From assembly GCA_948474755.1 (NCBI GenBank), contig CAOLHI010001242.1, positions 248,001 through 312,000 on the forward strand: DNA of 64,000 nucleotides. The letters run 5' to 3'. Within the stretch, counting starts at the first letter, position 1. Every line of letters begins with the position of its first letter. Shown piece after piece: positions 49,774 through 61,994 of this stretch. Origin of the DNA: Ctenosaura bakeri (Eukaryota; Chordata; Lepidosauria; Squamata; Iguanidae). The translations under genes and the position numbers were made by a program. The notes below the pieces were generated by a model, which worked only from the letters and a program-made list of their open reading frames with translations, did no database searches and was not told where the DNA came from.

Positions 49774-52700
49774 AAAAAAGAAAAGAGAATGATATCTCTT
49801 TGTTCCAGTCTGTTCTGGAATTCAAAAGAAACCTACTTAATTATGGGAAGAAAATGTTGCAGCTAGGGCTGGGAACAGGCAGAGAAGTCAGGGACAACAG
49901 AAACATCTGAGATATTAAAAATTAAAAAAAATAAATAACCCTGAGAATTACAGAAACAAATACTATAACCTTCAGCAATTTTTGCCCCACCCGGAGAAGC
50001 CCCAAGAAACTAGTGAGATTTGAAAGCTGGTGTGATGGATTTGTGTCCTTTTGTGCCTTTGGATACAGGTATAAAGGCAATGTCTTTCCAGCCTTTTTTT
50101 CTAGCTTACTTGTGTGCTTATTTTTCACCCCACTGGCAGTGCTTGGTAAGTGATACATTGGGTGTAGCCAGGAATCTCAGGCTATCATGCTAACAATGTG
50201 GTCCCAGATTTATAGCCAAATTCTTGGCCTCTTTTCTCTCCATCCCCAAATAACCTTGAATTCATTAACAGTATATAAGAGCAAAGGTCATGAAGAACAG
50301 AACAGCAGGTGTACTATGAGAGGTTCTCATTGCTTTGTTATCATGTTTCTTTTGTCGCTTTTGGAACAGTCACGTATGCTTCCCCTCCTTCCTAATTCCT
50401 CCTCCATATGAAATGTATACACTCACACACATGCACAAACATTATTTCCCTGCCTGCAGTTTGGAAGGAAAATGGTAATATGAACTTCGAGATGTGTGCA
50501 TTTCACAGAAATTTTGCCTGCCTTTTCTGCTTTCTGGAAAATGGTACATTGCATGGTATTGAGGTAAGGGTGAATACCATTTCAGCAAGTCCTTTAAAAG
50601 AAATAACAATTTGAGGGGCTGTTCTCAAAATGGTCATTTTTATTTTGCTTTTTGCCTAGATAACAAACTTTTTTATAACCATGCTACTTTGGATGGAATT
50701 CCATTGGCTGATGGCTGCAATTTCACTTCCCTGTATTTTCCCTACTCATCACAGGATTTCACTGGCTAAGTAGAGTTCAGCATGCAGAAATGCTCTCTTA
50801 GCACATGTGATGTGTTTGTCTCGAGAAGATGTTCTGAACACCTTGAACAATATAATAGCATTTTACAATGAAGAATTCAGGAAATAGCCTCCTAGTAGTT
50901 TAACGACAGACAAGAACGTCTAAGTCCCTTATTGCACTATATCCCAATTGCACAACGTCCCAATCCCATCTTAGCAGTGCCATTTCTGAACAGTTCCCAC
51001 CACACCTGGTTGACTGCCAGCAGATGGGTAGCATTCGGGACACTCTTCTCCCTTCAGCAGTACAACTCATCTCTTCCTGCACTGTACTGCAGTGCTTGAT
51101 AGCACCTCCATGCTTCCCTACTCCTGCAGATGATGGGATCATTGTGGGAAATGGGGCCATTACCAAATTTCTTCCAGTAATGGTATATGGTGCAATCATG
51201 ACAGATGAGGACACAACACCACACAACAGCAACAGGGCCATAGTGATGTTGTGCAATGGCATACATACTGGACCAGCATAAATGGATTGTCATGCTGGGG
51301 TGATCACGTTGTGCGGTAAGGGCCTAAGTGTCTTCTTATACATCAGCTTCAAAATCAGTAGCAGGGGAGGTAGAAGCCAAGGGGGTGGTGAATTTCCAGA
51401 GTTTAGAATATTAATAAAGTTATCCAAGGTGCTGAACTCTAGTTCCCACAGCAGCTGCTCCTCCGCCCTGTCCCAGTCATGTAGCAGACACAGGATTCAT
51501 GGGGTGTAAGTACCGCGACTGATTAGCAGGGATGCCAATAACATCTGCCACTCCTTTCCAACATCTCTATACCCTCATTGTAGCTACAATTCTCACAGCA
51601 GCTAAAGGAAAGTTACATTTTCCCAACAATCTCATCATTCTGGCATCATTCATGGTGGCTTAGACTTGAATGTGCAGTAAAGACACAGTAACTGTACTAA
51701 AGACCTCCTTCTGGCAAGAAAAAAGTGCTGCAACTGGTTTGTGAATATTGTTCAACATATCTGCTTGGGGTTGGGTGGTCAGCAACACCACCACTTGAAG
51801 TGCAGCCCAATGTTCATATCACACTGGTCACACTTCAGAATCTTCGTCTATTCTGCCCCCCTCCTCTTTCTCCTCTTCCTCTTTCCCACTCTAAGTCCAA
51901 TTTAAAAAAATTTAAGACCATTTTTAATTTTGTTTTTGTTAACTACAGAATTACTTTAATGAATGATGGGAAAAATGGGGTCAGAAGGTGATTTGGATAT
52001 ACACAGAATAAATTATTTCTAGTGGTAATACAAGGCACAAAAATGTCACATGCCATTCAGTTAAACAATACATGATTGGATTGTTCCTTGGTGTATGCTG
52101 GATAGCAAGAATATTCCTTCCCTTTCTGTCCATCCAGCCTCTCCATTCCACATGGGGGTGTGACATCATTAGCGTATAATATTCTAATAGGGTGTGCGTA
52201 CAGAATATAACATTTCTGGGCCTAGATCATGCAGCTGATTCCCTATCTGATATGGGACAATGATTGGACAGCTTGGACCAATGTACTTTAGAGTGTGTCT
52301 TGTGAATGTTTCTTAGTTCAAGATTAGGTCTAATAAGTTTAAGTCAGGATGGGCAACTGAAGGGGGTACAGGGGACAATTTGTGCACTTTTTTTGGGAAG
52401 TGTCACCCCATACCTACCAAAAAGTGGCCCAAAATTACAATTAGAAGTCAATTTCTGAGTTTTTTGGGACAATTTCAGGTTCCAGTGGGCTTTAGAGGGA
52501 TGTTTCGAACAAGAAAGTTTCGTTTTCAGTACAAAAGCTCCCAGAGGTCTCCTGGAGTGATAGCTGAGCTTTCTGGGGTGTTGAGTGCACTTTGGGGCCA
52601 GTTTAAAATCGGAGTGCAGCTTGAACATCCATAAAAGTGTGGCTGGGGCAATATGGCCTGTTGGCAGCACTTTCCTTGCCCTGGTTTAAGTTATGGAGCA

Positions 52701-55700
52701 GAAGTTTCAATTCAGTTGAAGATTAGGAAAACTGTCTTGAAGGTAAGAGCAGTTTCACAAGAGATGGAACCAATTGCCTAGAGACTTTTCCATGCGAGAG
52801 AGATAGAAGCAGAAGCTGGATGGCCATCTGCTGAGGATTCTGTAGATCTGGCTTTCCTGCCACATTCAGGAGGTTGGACTGCATGGCCTTTAAGGCTCCT
52901 TCTCTCTCTATGATTATAATTTCTTCTTTTGTGAGACACCATGTAATTTTTGGTCCTAACAGACAAAATACAAATAATTTAGTGAATATGTAACAGATAG
53001 TTTATTAGAAACTTAGACACTTAGAAGGTATAACAGTGAGATGAGTGTGAAGAAAAGATACCTTTCACTTCCCATTCAGCAGCCCACCAGGCACATATTA
53101 CCCACTTGGGTCCAATGATCAGTTGACAATATTGTGGCTACTTATACCTTGACCCTGCTAAGGAAAACTCCAATAAGAGAAAAGAAGATTGTTGTTATTG
53201 TTGTGTGCCTTCAAGTGATTTCTGACTCATGGTGACTCTCAGGCAAAACTATCATGAGATTTTCCAAGGCTGAAAATGTGTAGTGATGTGCCCAAGGTCA
53301 GCCAGTGGGTTTCCATGCCTGATCAGGGAATCAAACCCTGATTTCTGGGATTGTAGTCCAATGCTCAGACCACTACACCACACTGGATACCAATCTGTAT
53401 ATGCTAATTTAGATCTATGGCTTGAGATCCTACGTAGGATCCTGCATTGGTTTTGTTACATAGACCTTGTGTTGAATAGCAATGTTGCACAACTAAATGC
53501 ACAACAAGAGTATTAATTACCACCAATTACAGAAAGAGCAGATCAATATGAATCAGCTAATAACATGTATCTGCATGTACAATGGCACTGAATGCACAGC
53601 TCCACTGTCACAACCTTGAACTGATAGGAAATGTACATTGAACAAAAATATCCAGCTGGTTTTTTGGCTGAACTTACACATGCGTAAGCACCAACAGGAT
53701 TCTGACCAAAATCTGCTTTAAAAAAGCAAACTATAATTTAAATAGAAATACAGGTCATCAAACAACAGTAAGGATGACTTTGACCAAGTGACCTGGGTGC
53801 CTAATGAGACTATTTTTCTATGTACAAACTATTGATGGGCAGCTTGAAGTCTTCCATTCCCCTTATCATTAGCTTTCCTTTTTAAACTCATTTTGGGCTG
53901 GACAGCCCTTCAAATTAATGATTGTCCTCTGTTAAACAAAACACTTGGTTACTCTTCCTGGGAAGCCTGTTTCATGGATCCAGAGAATTGTAAAATTAGT
54001 TCTGTGATCTAGCTCACAGAGATACAGACTTTTTTCCTTTTGAAATGTGGTGTCAGCCACAGCAGTTTACAAAAGCTGTGGATCATTTGTCATGAGGTTT
54101 GGCTGTACTGAGAAGTACAACATAACATTCAGCTGGACTAGGATAACCTAGGCAAGTTTTCTGGATCACAGCCTTTGCCACTATGCTTGAGGCAATCATT
54201 CTAAAAGAACATTTCACCAAGCACAGTCAGAAATCCTTTCGTAATATGTGCTTTTAAATGATGTGAATTAGTTCCCAAATAAGCAAAATAATTTATCCCC
54301 CAAAGATCAAATTGTATGGGACCCTTCAAATTTTCAATTTATTTTGTACCATGAACCAGGAATGGGAATTTATTTGCTGTCATAAATGGAACTAATTTAT
54401 CCTTCACTCTGGTTTAATTTTTAGATTTTAATAGAGTTGCAATGATGGTTGCAGCCTGAGGAACAAGTCTCAGGTTATGGTTTTGTGCTGTAAAATAATG
54501 TTGTGTGTAACCTGACCTGAAATATAGGCCTGAAAGATTTGAAGTTATTTTGATCATCTTAACAGCTGCCATTACATTAGGACTGTACTGAGACTTCATG
54601 GCAAGTTATAGAGGGTTTTTTTGTTTGTGTGTTTGTGGTTATTCTTCTGCTGACACTTCTGATGTTGATTTACAATAACCACATACTTTTGCAAATCAGT
54701 CCCATCTATTCTAAGGATCCTTCAATAAGTGCTCTTGTGAACAAAATCAAAATGGAAGGCCCTGCTTCCCGTGCTACCAAAATTTAGGATCCTCTTGTTT
54801 TTCCTTTTTATTTTGAAACACTACTGCTCTCTTTAACATTTTGCTGCATAGATACAGAAGTTACATAGCAAATTCATCCTCATGACTGACTGATGAGTGG
54901 TACATGGCTGAAGGACACATTGAAATCAGTGGAAACTGATGGCTTTGAAGCCAGTGATAGTTTTTTAGAGGAGCTATCCAAGGTGCTGAACCTATCACCA
55001 ACATAGGTTCAGCACCTTGGAAAATTTCTTTAAAGTATAGGACAAAACATAGAGCGTATTCACCACCCTGTTGACATTGAAGCCATCAGCCTCCACTGCT
55101 TGGAGTATGAAACTTTCTACTGTCAATGTAGGATTTCCAACTCTCTGTCTTTGACTTCCCCCTGCAAAATGAGAGCAGAGTTACATTTATGGGTATGCAT
55201 TTTGCATCACTCGCAATTTTTCTGTTGTGATGCAGTAATAAATTTTGGAAGTGCAGGTATACATCTCAGCAGTCCCCATAGTTATATCACCCCGCCCCCC
55301 CCAAAAGGATGCAAAAGTGCAAGCATTTCTGTTGATTCATCTCAATAATTTCATTCTGGCTGTTTTTAACAGCTAGGGGAAAATATCACTTGTAAAAAAG
55401 GTCTTACTGGTAAAATTAACAGGCTTAATTTGTCCAATCAAGACAAAAGCACTCAATGACCACTCCCAAATCTAATGTGAGGTTTGCAGCAGTAGTGGCT
55501 GGTGGCTTCTGCTATGGGGACAGCGAATCCATTTTTGAATTTCAGTCCAAACATTAAAAAAGTTGCCTAAGGAGCTTAACCAATCTGAACATATTTTCAA
55601 TACTCTGTATAGTTCCTTTAAAGCTGGGGCTAGAACCTAGAACAGATTCATTGCTTCACTGAGATGGAAATCAGTAGCTACCACTGGATTGCAGCCTAAA

Positions 55701-58700
55701 CTCAGAGAGAACAGGGCAGGCCAAGGAAATGGCAGAAGTTATTGTACCTACAGATCACTGTACTTCTTGGCATTCTGAACCTTTGAGCCTTCGCTTCACA
55801 ACAACACTGCCTGCTGCTGCTTTCCCCCATTGACTGGCATGCCTATCCAAGATTCAGGCAGAACTATCTTGAGAAGGATAAAGACCGCCTAGTGAGAAGG
55901 GAAACATTTCAGATGAGAAATGGTCAGCAGAAAGAAAATCCATTTTTGATAATAGATGCTGCTATAGAAAACCACTAACTTTCAGCAGCAAAAAAGGAGC
56001 GGGGGCAAAAACTGAGCTCTCTGTTGTCCATCACTGCATCCATATTGATGCTTAAAGATCTTTAATTCACAGGGCTCAAATGCAAACCTCCAGGTTTGTG
56101 TCAAGAAAAAGTTTTTATCCGATGATAATGATTCATAGTTTAAAAATGTCTTTCTGCCACCTTTAAGGGTACAAAACCCTCTCAAAGCAGCACACAAGTC
56201 AAAATCAATAGATTATTTCCAAGACTCTTGTTATGAATTATTTTGAAAGAAAAGTCCTCGTATGAAACTATGAATAAAAAACTGGGTCTACTATATACAG
56301 ACACAGCACTATATACTATATCACAACAGTGCTCAGTAATGGAAAATTGTTTCCCCCCGACTAATATCTACATAGTCTCTTGGAACCATTACTTGTTAAA
56401 GGCTTGAACTTTGTCTCTGGGCAATTGAAAACAAATTAATCAATCATTCACCATAGGGAGCAAAACAACATTGTCAAAATCAAGGGCAAATTTAGTCTTT
56501 GATTTCAAGGGAATGTGGATTTCATCTTTGGACAACTAGGGCCATTTATTTATTTGTTTGTTTATATTTATTTATTTTAATTTCATTATACTTTCTTTTT
56601 TGTGTCTGAAGACCTGGTTCTTTAAGATATGCCGGGCATCTCCTAGAAAAGGAAGAACAAAATTTTAGCAGCAGGAAGTCACAGGAAGAGAAATTATTGG
56701 ACTAGTGCCCACTGTGTGCAGCCACTAGTAGACAATGGTGTCTGCAGGTGATAAGGATGGCAATTTGAAACACAGTGTTTAGCACAGTAGTTCAAAGTTT
56801 TCACATGTGTGGCTCAAAGCTTAAAGGAAGAAAAAGAAAATCCAAGGATTGAATCATCAGATACCAGCTGAGCCAAAGCTGTACTTACTGCATGACTTCT
56901 TGTTAATATGTGGCACTAGAAGGCTTTTAAAAATAGATCTCATTTTGCTGTTGGCTGGGGGGAGAGGCAGTTCTGAGAAAGTTGTGGAGTTTCTAGACAG
57001 GAGGCCAGACACATTGTTATGGAAAGGTCACCTAGACTGCAGAAGCTGAGTGTGTGTGGGGATCAAGATATTGGAGGAGTAAGATGGGTACCCCACAGCT
57101 AGGCCTGTGCTCTCTTAGGCTAGACTGCTGGATTCAAGTGTTAACAGAATATACTGTTAGACTGTTAATCTGGCAGTCCAGCTGGCTTCAAGGCACAGAG
57201 TGAGAGAAGGCACCATCTTGTTCTTTGCCTCAGTCAATAGAGGATTTGGGTCTAGCCCTGCTTGGATCTAGTCTTGTAGACTGATATACTAACATCAGAC
57301 ACTTCATGTGAAATTCATTATATGTGGTTAGTTGTATATTTGTTTGTTTGTTTGTTGTATTTCTAGGCCACCTTTCTCCCAGAATTGGGACACGGTATAA
57401 CAACAATCAGAAATCAGATGGCAACTGAGGCTGTTAGGGATATAGTAGCAAAACATGAAGTGCAGGCGTCCACTGAGCCCTGCACTTAGATTAAATAAAT
57501 TTTATTTTATGTACATCCCACTTTTATCCTGAATGGGACTCAAAGTGGCTCCTATTACACATTTATAGAACTATGATACCACTTTTAGTGCTCAGTGACA
57601 TCTGAAGCTTAGGGAAGGTCATTTGCAATTCTCAGCCAAAGAATTCCTCTGGTACTCTGGCCAAGCTACAAGCCCCTGGATTTCATATAATATAACCATG
57701 GCAGATTAAAGTGGAATCATAGTGTGATAATCCTGTAATGTGAAAGGTCCCCATGGTAATCTCTAGTTATAACCGCCTGGAGTGTCCAAAAGTGTAGGTG
57801 ACTGCATTGATTTGAAACAATTTCTGCCCATATTCATTCTGTTTAGAACTTCAATCACGAAGTGCCAATTTATATTGTCAAACTCTTGTTCAGCATCTTA
57901 TTTCTTATGTTTGTGTGCCTCATAATATTCTAAGATGTTTATCATTATTCTAATATTTTCTCACAATCATCTTTTTGGGAGAAATCTGCACTGATCATTA
58001 TGGATCTGTTCTTTTAATATCTTTTAAAATCTTTCATTCTATATTGATGTGAAGATTTTAGAATGAGATTTAATAATGAAGTTGGTCTATTTTTTTGTTA
58101 TTGTTGGATCTTTGTTACCTTTTAGAATTAGGTTGACATTTGCATTTCCCCATGATGCTGGTTTTCTTTCTTCTATAATTTTATTGAGTGTTTGTTGAAA
58201 AGGCATAATTAATTCATCTTCAAGTTTTTTGTAATACAGAGCCATGCATCCATCTGCACCAGGAGCTTTCTCAGATTTACATCTCTTAATTTCTTCTGAA
58301 ATTTTTGAAATTGAAAGACAGATCTGGAAATTGGGACTCAGCTGTGTTCAGTGGGTTACACTCCCCATGAAAACACAGTTTCACAGTTTGGGGGTTCTCC
58401 TAGATTCAGCTTTGAAACTGGAGGGCCAGGATTGAGCAATGGCTAGGACTACTTTTACACAGTTAAAGTTAGTGTGCCAACTGCACCCTTCCTGGAGAAG
58501 TTGGATCTGCCTAAGTTTCATCCCATTTGGATCACTGCAATGTACTCTGCATGGAGCTGCTTTTGAAGAATGCTCAGAAACTTCATTTAGTCCAAAGAAC
58601 TGTGGCCAGGTTGTTAATTGGAGCTTGCTACAGGGAACACACAACTCCACTGTTGCAATAGCTCCACTGATTGCTGGTCTGTTTCTGGGCACAATTCAAA

Positions 58701-61700
58701 GTGCTGATTTTGATGTATAAAGCCCTACATGGCTTGGGCCCAGATTATTTGAAGGACCGTATCTCCCTTTATGAGGCCAGTAGAGCTCTAAGACAATCTG
58801 GAGAGATCCTTCTCTCTGTCCCACCACTATCTCACACTCGTTTGATGGGAACAAGGGAGAAGGCCTTCTCTGTGGCTGCTCCCAGACTTTGGACTCTCTT
58901 CCTAGAGAAACCAAGATGGCTTCATCCTTGCCCTCCTTCCATCAGCATTTCAAAGCTTTTTGTGCTTCCTGGATTTTTATAGATTGACTGCTCGGGCTTC
59001 TAATGCTGTGTGGTTCAGTTTTTAAGGTCTATATAACCTTTTAATGTAGTTTAATATTTTAATGCATAATGTTTTAACCTCATAAATTAATTTTTAAAAA
59101 TCTTATATTTATACTTTTATGAATTTTTATGTTGCTTTTCATTTGTATTGTTTTAATGCTGTTAGCTGACTTGAATCCCATTATTGGGAGAAATGTGGGA
59201 TATAAATGGATAAAATAAATAATAAATAAAGGATTTTTTTTTTAAGCTGAAACAATTCAGTGCATGTTATTCTTTAAAAGAACAATACGTTGGTTCATAA
59301 AACTTCCTAAAGCATTAAGTTGATTAGTCTTAAGCTGCTACTCAATTCGTTGTTGTTATTATTGCTTTTAGAGAACACACGTCATTTGACAACACTTGTG
59401 GAACTTGCACAGAAGGAGATTTTCATTGATTCAGTAAGCATTTTCTTGAATTCAGATTTTAAGAAATGTAATTGAGGAATGGGGGGAGATGATACAAGGA
59501 GGTAATTCTTAGTATCCTTTGGGTTTCAGTATGACAGCTCAATGATATGACATTGCACCTATATGCTCACTCTTGCTTTTGTCATATCTGACCTTTTCTA
59601 TATAACATTTCAGATTATATTAAATTCAGGATATATTCATAAACTACCAAATACTCATAATTGATCTTGTACAGGACTGAACAGAGACTTAGCCCTTAAG
59701 GCAACTGCACACTTTGACTGGAGGACATAATGGTGGCACAATCCAACACCAGTTGTGCCAAATCCTTGAAGGGGCTGATTCATTCCTCCACCTGTGCTTC
59801 TGCCCCCAAGCTCTTCTCCAAGACCAATTTCCTTCTGGCAATTTATACTTCCAGTCACAGAATTCCAACAAGATTCATGCTGCAGGTTAAATCTCTTCCT
59901 GCCATCCACACAGTATGGTGAAAAGACAATGTACCCACTTCAAGTACATAGTCATAATTTTGTCATTGTGGTGTATAAAATAGCAATTTCTCCTCAGTAG
60001 GTGGCCCTATATGAAGAGAATCATATAGAAACTAGAGTTTTACATGCTGAGATGGAATATAAGACATAGGAAGCTCAGCTAAGCATTCAGTTTTGTGAAA
60101 ATATAAAAGACTAGTCTTCTGGATAAATATATTATATTTTTCTATTTTGGAGAGGGTGAAATGTAGGTTCCTCCCACAGGTATTTCACATCATTGAACTT
60201 TGGTTGAATCAGAAACATAAAATAGCTACTTGCTAATAACAACAAAACAGTGCCCTAAATCCCGTGCAGAATTACAGTATAATGTTAGCTCAAAGATGCT
60301 CTGACTTGTAGAGGATTAGGGTTAAATACAAAGCATTTCTACTGACAGAAATGGTCTTCTGGCAGAACCCTCTTCTACCAAATCATCTGAGAGATATACA
60401 TTCATGTCTCACTTGTGGCCTTTCCACAAATATCTCATTGGTCATTGTGGGGGAAAAAGGTGCTACACTGACCAGACCTTTGACCAAATTGAGCAGCATT
60501 CTTCTCACTTTCTTAACTGGATAATTTTATGCCATGCTGTACTCCTTAATAATTCTTCATATTATTTCTATTTTTTTTTTAGCTTCCAGATTGTACAATA
60601 AAAAAAACTTGTGATTAAAACTAAAATATAGAAGAGGCAGGGATATTTGTTTATCCTAATTCAGAGACTTCTGCATATAGTGGTGGACGTGAACAGAAAG
60701 AACTAAGAAAGATGTAGTCCCACTTTGGACTCTTCATTGAAAAGACGGGAGAGGTATTGTTATGGCTGTACAAGGCAGGGTGGTCCATGTGTATTTCAGA
60801 GCTCTTTCAATTGTAAGGAATAGTGCTGGGTGGGAGCAAGTTTTCCACAACAAATCTAGAATTGCACCCACTTCCGTATATATGTGTGCATTCTTTAGAA
60901 TCTTCTTTGGGAACCCAGGTTCAGATGTTCTCATCTATAGATAGGTGTGTGTGTGTGGTGGGGTGACCAGATAATAAAATGCCTGCAGGATTAAGGGTTT
61001 CCCAAGTTTGCAGAAGTAGAAAAATTCTTTAGGAAAAAGTCCTTGCAGGAAAGAAAATCCAAAACTGCCCCATGAGGAGGGAGCATGTTCAGTGGGCCCA
61101 GAATGCTGAGTATCTGTTGGAGAGGGAAGTGGAAAACCATGGGGCGGAGAGGAGGAATGAAATAGAGTACTTTGGAGAAGGTCATAGTTGGTTCTTTGGA
61201 ACCCTGAACTGGTGGCTTCATGCTGTAAGGCCCCACTTGTAATATCCTTGTAGACGAGAAAATTTTAAATTTCCTATCTTCTTTGTGCATCTGCTGTGGA
61301 ATTCTTTGGATGTGTTCTAGGGCATACTTTTGATTTAAGCAAATCCTTGGTTGGATCTGGTTGAACCTACACATCACCATTCTGAATCCTCTTTAACAAT
61401 GCTACTGTGGCAGCACATGGCAGCTGGTACTTGCCAAAAGGGTGGTCCTAATTTACAAAGGATAATTCCCTGTTTGAAGGGCTCTAAGAGGGTACTCTTT
61501 TGTTTGAATGTGTCCTTTGTATGAAGGTCTATCCAGCAAAAGCAATTTAAAGATAACCATAATGATGGAGAGAAGGGGCATGAATGATTCTATCTAGCCA
61601 CATGTAGCAGCTGGAGAGCAGAATAAGCAGACAGATGGATTAGTTCTTATATGGTGAGATGTATCATGTTTAGAGAGACAACATGGTATAGTGGTTTGAG

Positions 61701-61994
61701 TATTGACTACGACCCTGGAGACCAAGTTTCAATTGTCTGCTTGGCCATGGAAACTCATTGGGTGACTTTGATCGAGTCACACACTCTCAGGCCAAAAAAA
61801 TCTTTCATGATCAGACAGGAACTGGTATTTTGAGGATATCTAGGCTGCACATATACATTAACATGTGCAATCTATGTCTTTTTCCTGGCAGTTCATACGT
61901 GGCCACCTTGTTTGACGATGTGGGCAACATCATTATTGAATCTCTTCCCACTGATGGCAGCCATCTCATTGAAGATCTCCTGATAAAGAACTGA
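48819..61994 (+). CDS. Unnamed multi-exon gene, four visible exons up to a stop codon
   Basis: Four exon-like segments on the + strand have good splice borders and protein-like open frames: 48819-48887, 50460-50563, 59374-59433 and 61892-61994. The first three join with matching phases (1, then 0) with no stop codon. The third ends in phase 0, whereas the last needs two bases from its predecessor, so at least one exon between 59434 and 61891 is missing from this model. Earlier exons are also missing, because the first segment begins mid-codon. I do not recognise the family. The gene could start in the CpG island near 45.2-45.7 kb. Confidence 0.55.
49692..49785 (+). repeat. (GA)n-(GAAA)n compound microsatellite
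   Basis: A GA dinucleotide run passes into a GAAA tetranucleotide run. It lies between the 48819 and 50460 exons of the unnamed gene. Confidence 0.95.
50460..50563 (+). CDS. Exon of unnamed gene
   Basis: This is 104 bases between cctgcag and gtaagg. The split Val codon joins the previous exon. It encodes WKENGNMNFEMCAFHRNFA and then CLFCFLENGTLHGIE, ending in phase 0. The hydrophobic strand followed by a turn (ENGTLHGIE) looks like a beta-rich domain, but I cannot assign a family. Confidence 0.6.
50924..51324. mobile_element. Non-autonomous DNA element with TAA target-site duplication
   Basis: Left end gtcccttattgcac and right end gtgcggtaagggcc are inverted, with TAA on both sides. TAA is a classic PIF/Harbinger target. 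The inner sequence differs from the other GGCCCTTT copies. It lies about 360 bases downstream of the 50460 exon. Confidence 0.65.
52690..52920 (+). mobile_element. CR1 LINE 3' end, diverged
   Basis: Contains 'accaattgcctagagacttt', 'gctggatggccatctgctga', 'caggaggttggactgcatgg' and 'ctctatgattataat'. Confidence 0.75.
53190..53390 (-). mobile_element. Sauria-type SINE, reverse orientation
   Basis: Starts 'ttgttgtgtgccttcaagtg' and 'ttctgactcatggtgactct' (inverse tail), then 'cccaaggtcagccagtgggt', and ends in the tRNA-like head 'ccaatgctcagaccactaca'. A nearly complete copy. Confidence 0.85.
54955..55105. repeat. Palindromic MITE-like repeat with intact centre
   Basis: The centre is an almost perfect palindrome: ccaaggtgctgaacctat, a short spacer, then ataggttcagcaccttgg (54972-55021). 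The right arm continues to 'agccatcagcctccactg'. The RNA would fold into a long hairpin. Confidence 0.7.
55485..55695. repeat. Palindromic MITE-like repeat, full length
   Basis: Runs from 'agtagtggctggtggcttct' to 'atcagtagctaccactg', with inner arms ttcagtccaaacatt and ctttaaagctggggctag. This copy shows both outer ends, so it gives the family length of about 210 bases. Confidence 0.6.
57790..58325 (-). mobile_element. L1-type LINE reverse transcriptase fragment
   Basis: On the - strand the degraded frame reads KAPGADGCMALYYKKLEDE near 58315-58190, matching the L1 'K-PG-DG-x-x-x-YK' motif. Further on it reads EQEFDNINWHFVIEVLNRM, matching L1 'DAEKAFD-x-x-W'. There are stops and frameshifts, so it is dead. 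Confidence 0.75.
58335..59228 (+). mobile_element. L2/Rex-like LINE 3' end
   Basis: Degraded reverse transcriptase C-terminus: LGVLLDSALKLEGQ, then FKVLILMYKALHGLGPDYL and KAFSVAAPRLWTLF. A 3' region follows, ending 'gggatataaatggataaaat' and an aataaata tail. Frameshifts are present. It directly abuts the L1 fragment on the opposite strand. Confidence 0.8.
59374..59433 (+). CDS. Exon of unnamed gene
   Basis: This is 60 bases (20 codons, phase 0 at both ends) between tttagag and gtaagc. It encodes NTRHLTTLVELAQKEIFIDS. It continues the frame of the 50460 exon. An alternative acceptor two bases upstream would need a different preceding exon. Confidence 0.55.
61675..61800 (+). mobile_element. 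Sauria-type SINE, 3'-truncated
   Basis: The head 'gagacaacatggtatagtgg', B-box region and 'ccatggaaactcattgggtg' through 'cacacactctcaggcc' are present, and the tail is missing. It lies about 90 bases upstream of the last exon of the unnamed gene. Confidence 0.75.
61892..61994 (+). CDS. Last coding exon of unnamed gene
   Basis: This starts after tttttcctggcag. One base completes a split codon. The frame then encodes SYVATLFDDVGNIIIESLP, continues SHLIEDLLIKN, and ends with TGA. Third codon positions are mostly G or C in an AT-leaning region, which supports real coding. The phase does not fit directly onto the 59374 exon. Confidence 0.6.

Larger units (their letters stand above)
50564..59373. 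other. Long intron (or missed exons) of the unnamed gene
   Basis: I found no further exon with good borders. The interval is mainly repeats: the TAA-flanked element, CR1, a SINE, palindromic repeats and the L1/L2 pair. A MITE-like relict is at about 57550-57745. Confidence 0.4.

Noticed and set aside
58671..58982. 103-codon frame as a host gene
   Set aside because: It is the C-terminal end of an L2/Rex-like LINE reverse transcriptase, broken by frameshifts.
60664..60744. Candidate missing exon of the unnamed gene
   Set aside because: It has plausible borders, but a stop codon falls in the frame that would continue from the 59374 exon.
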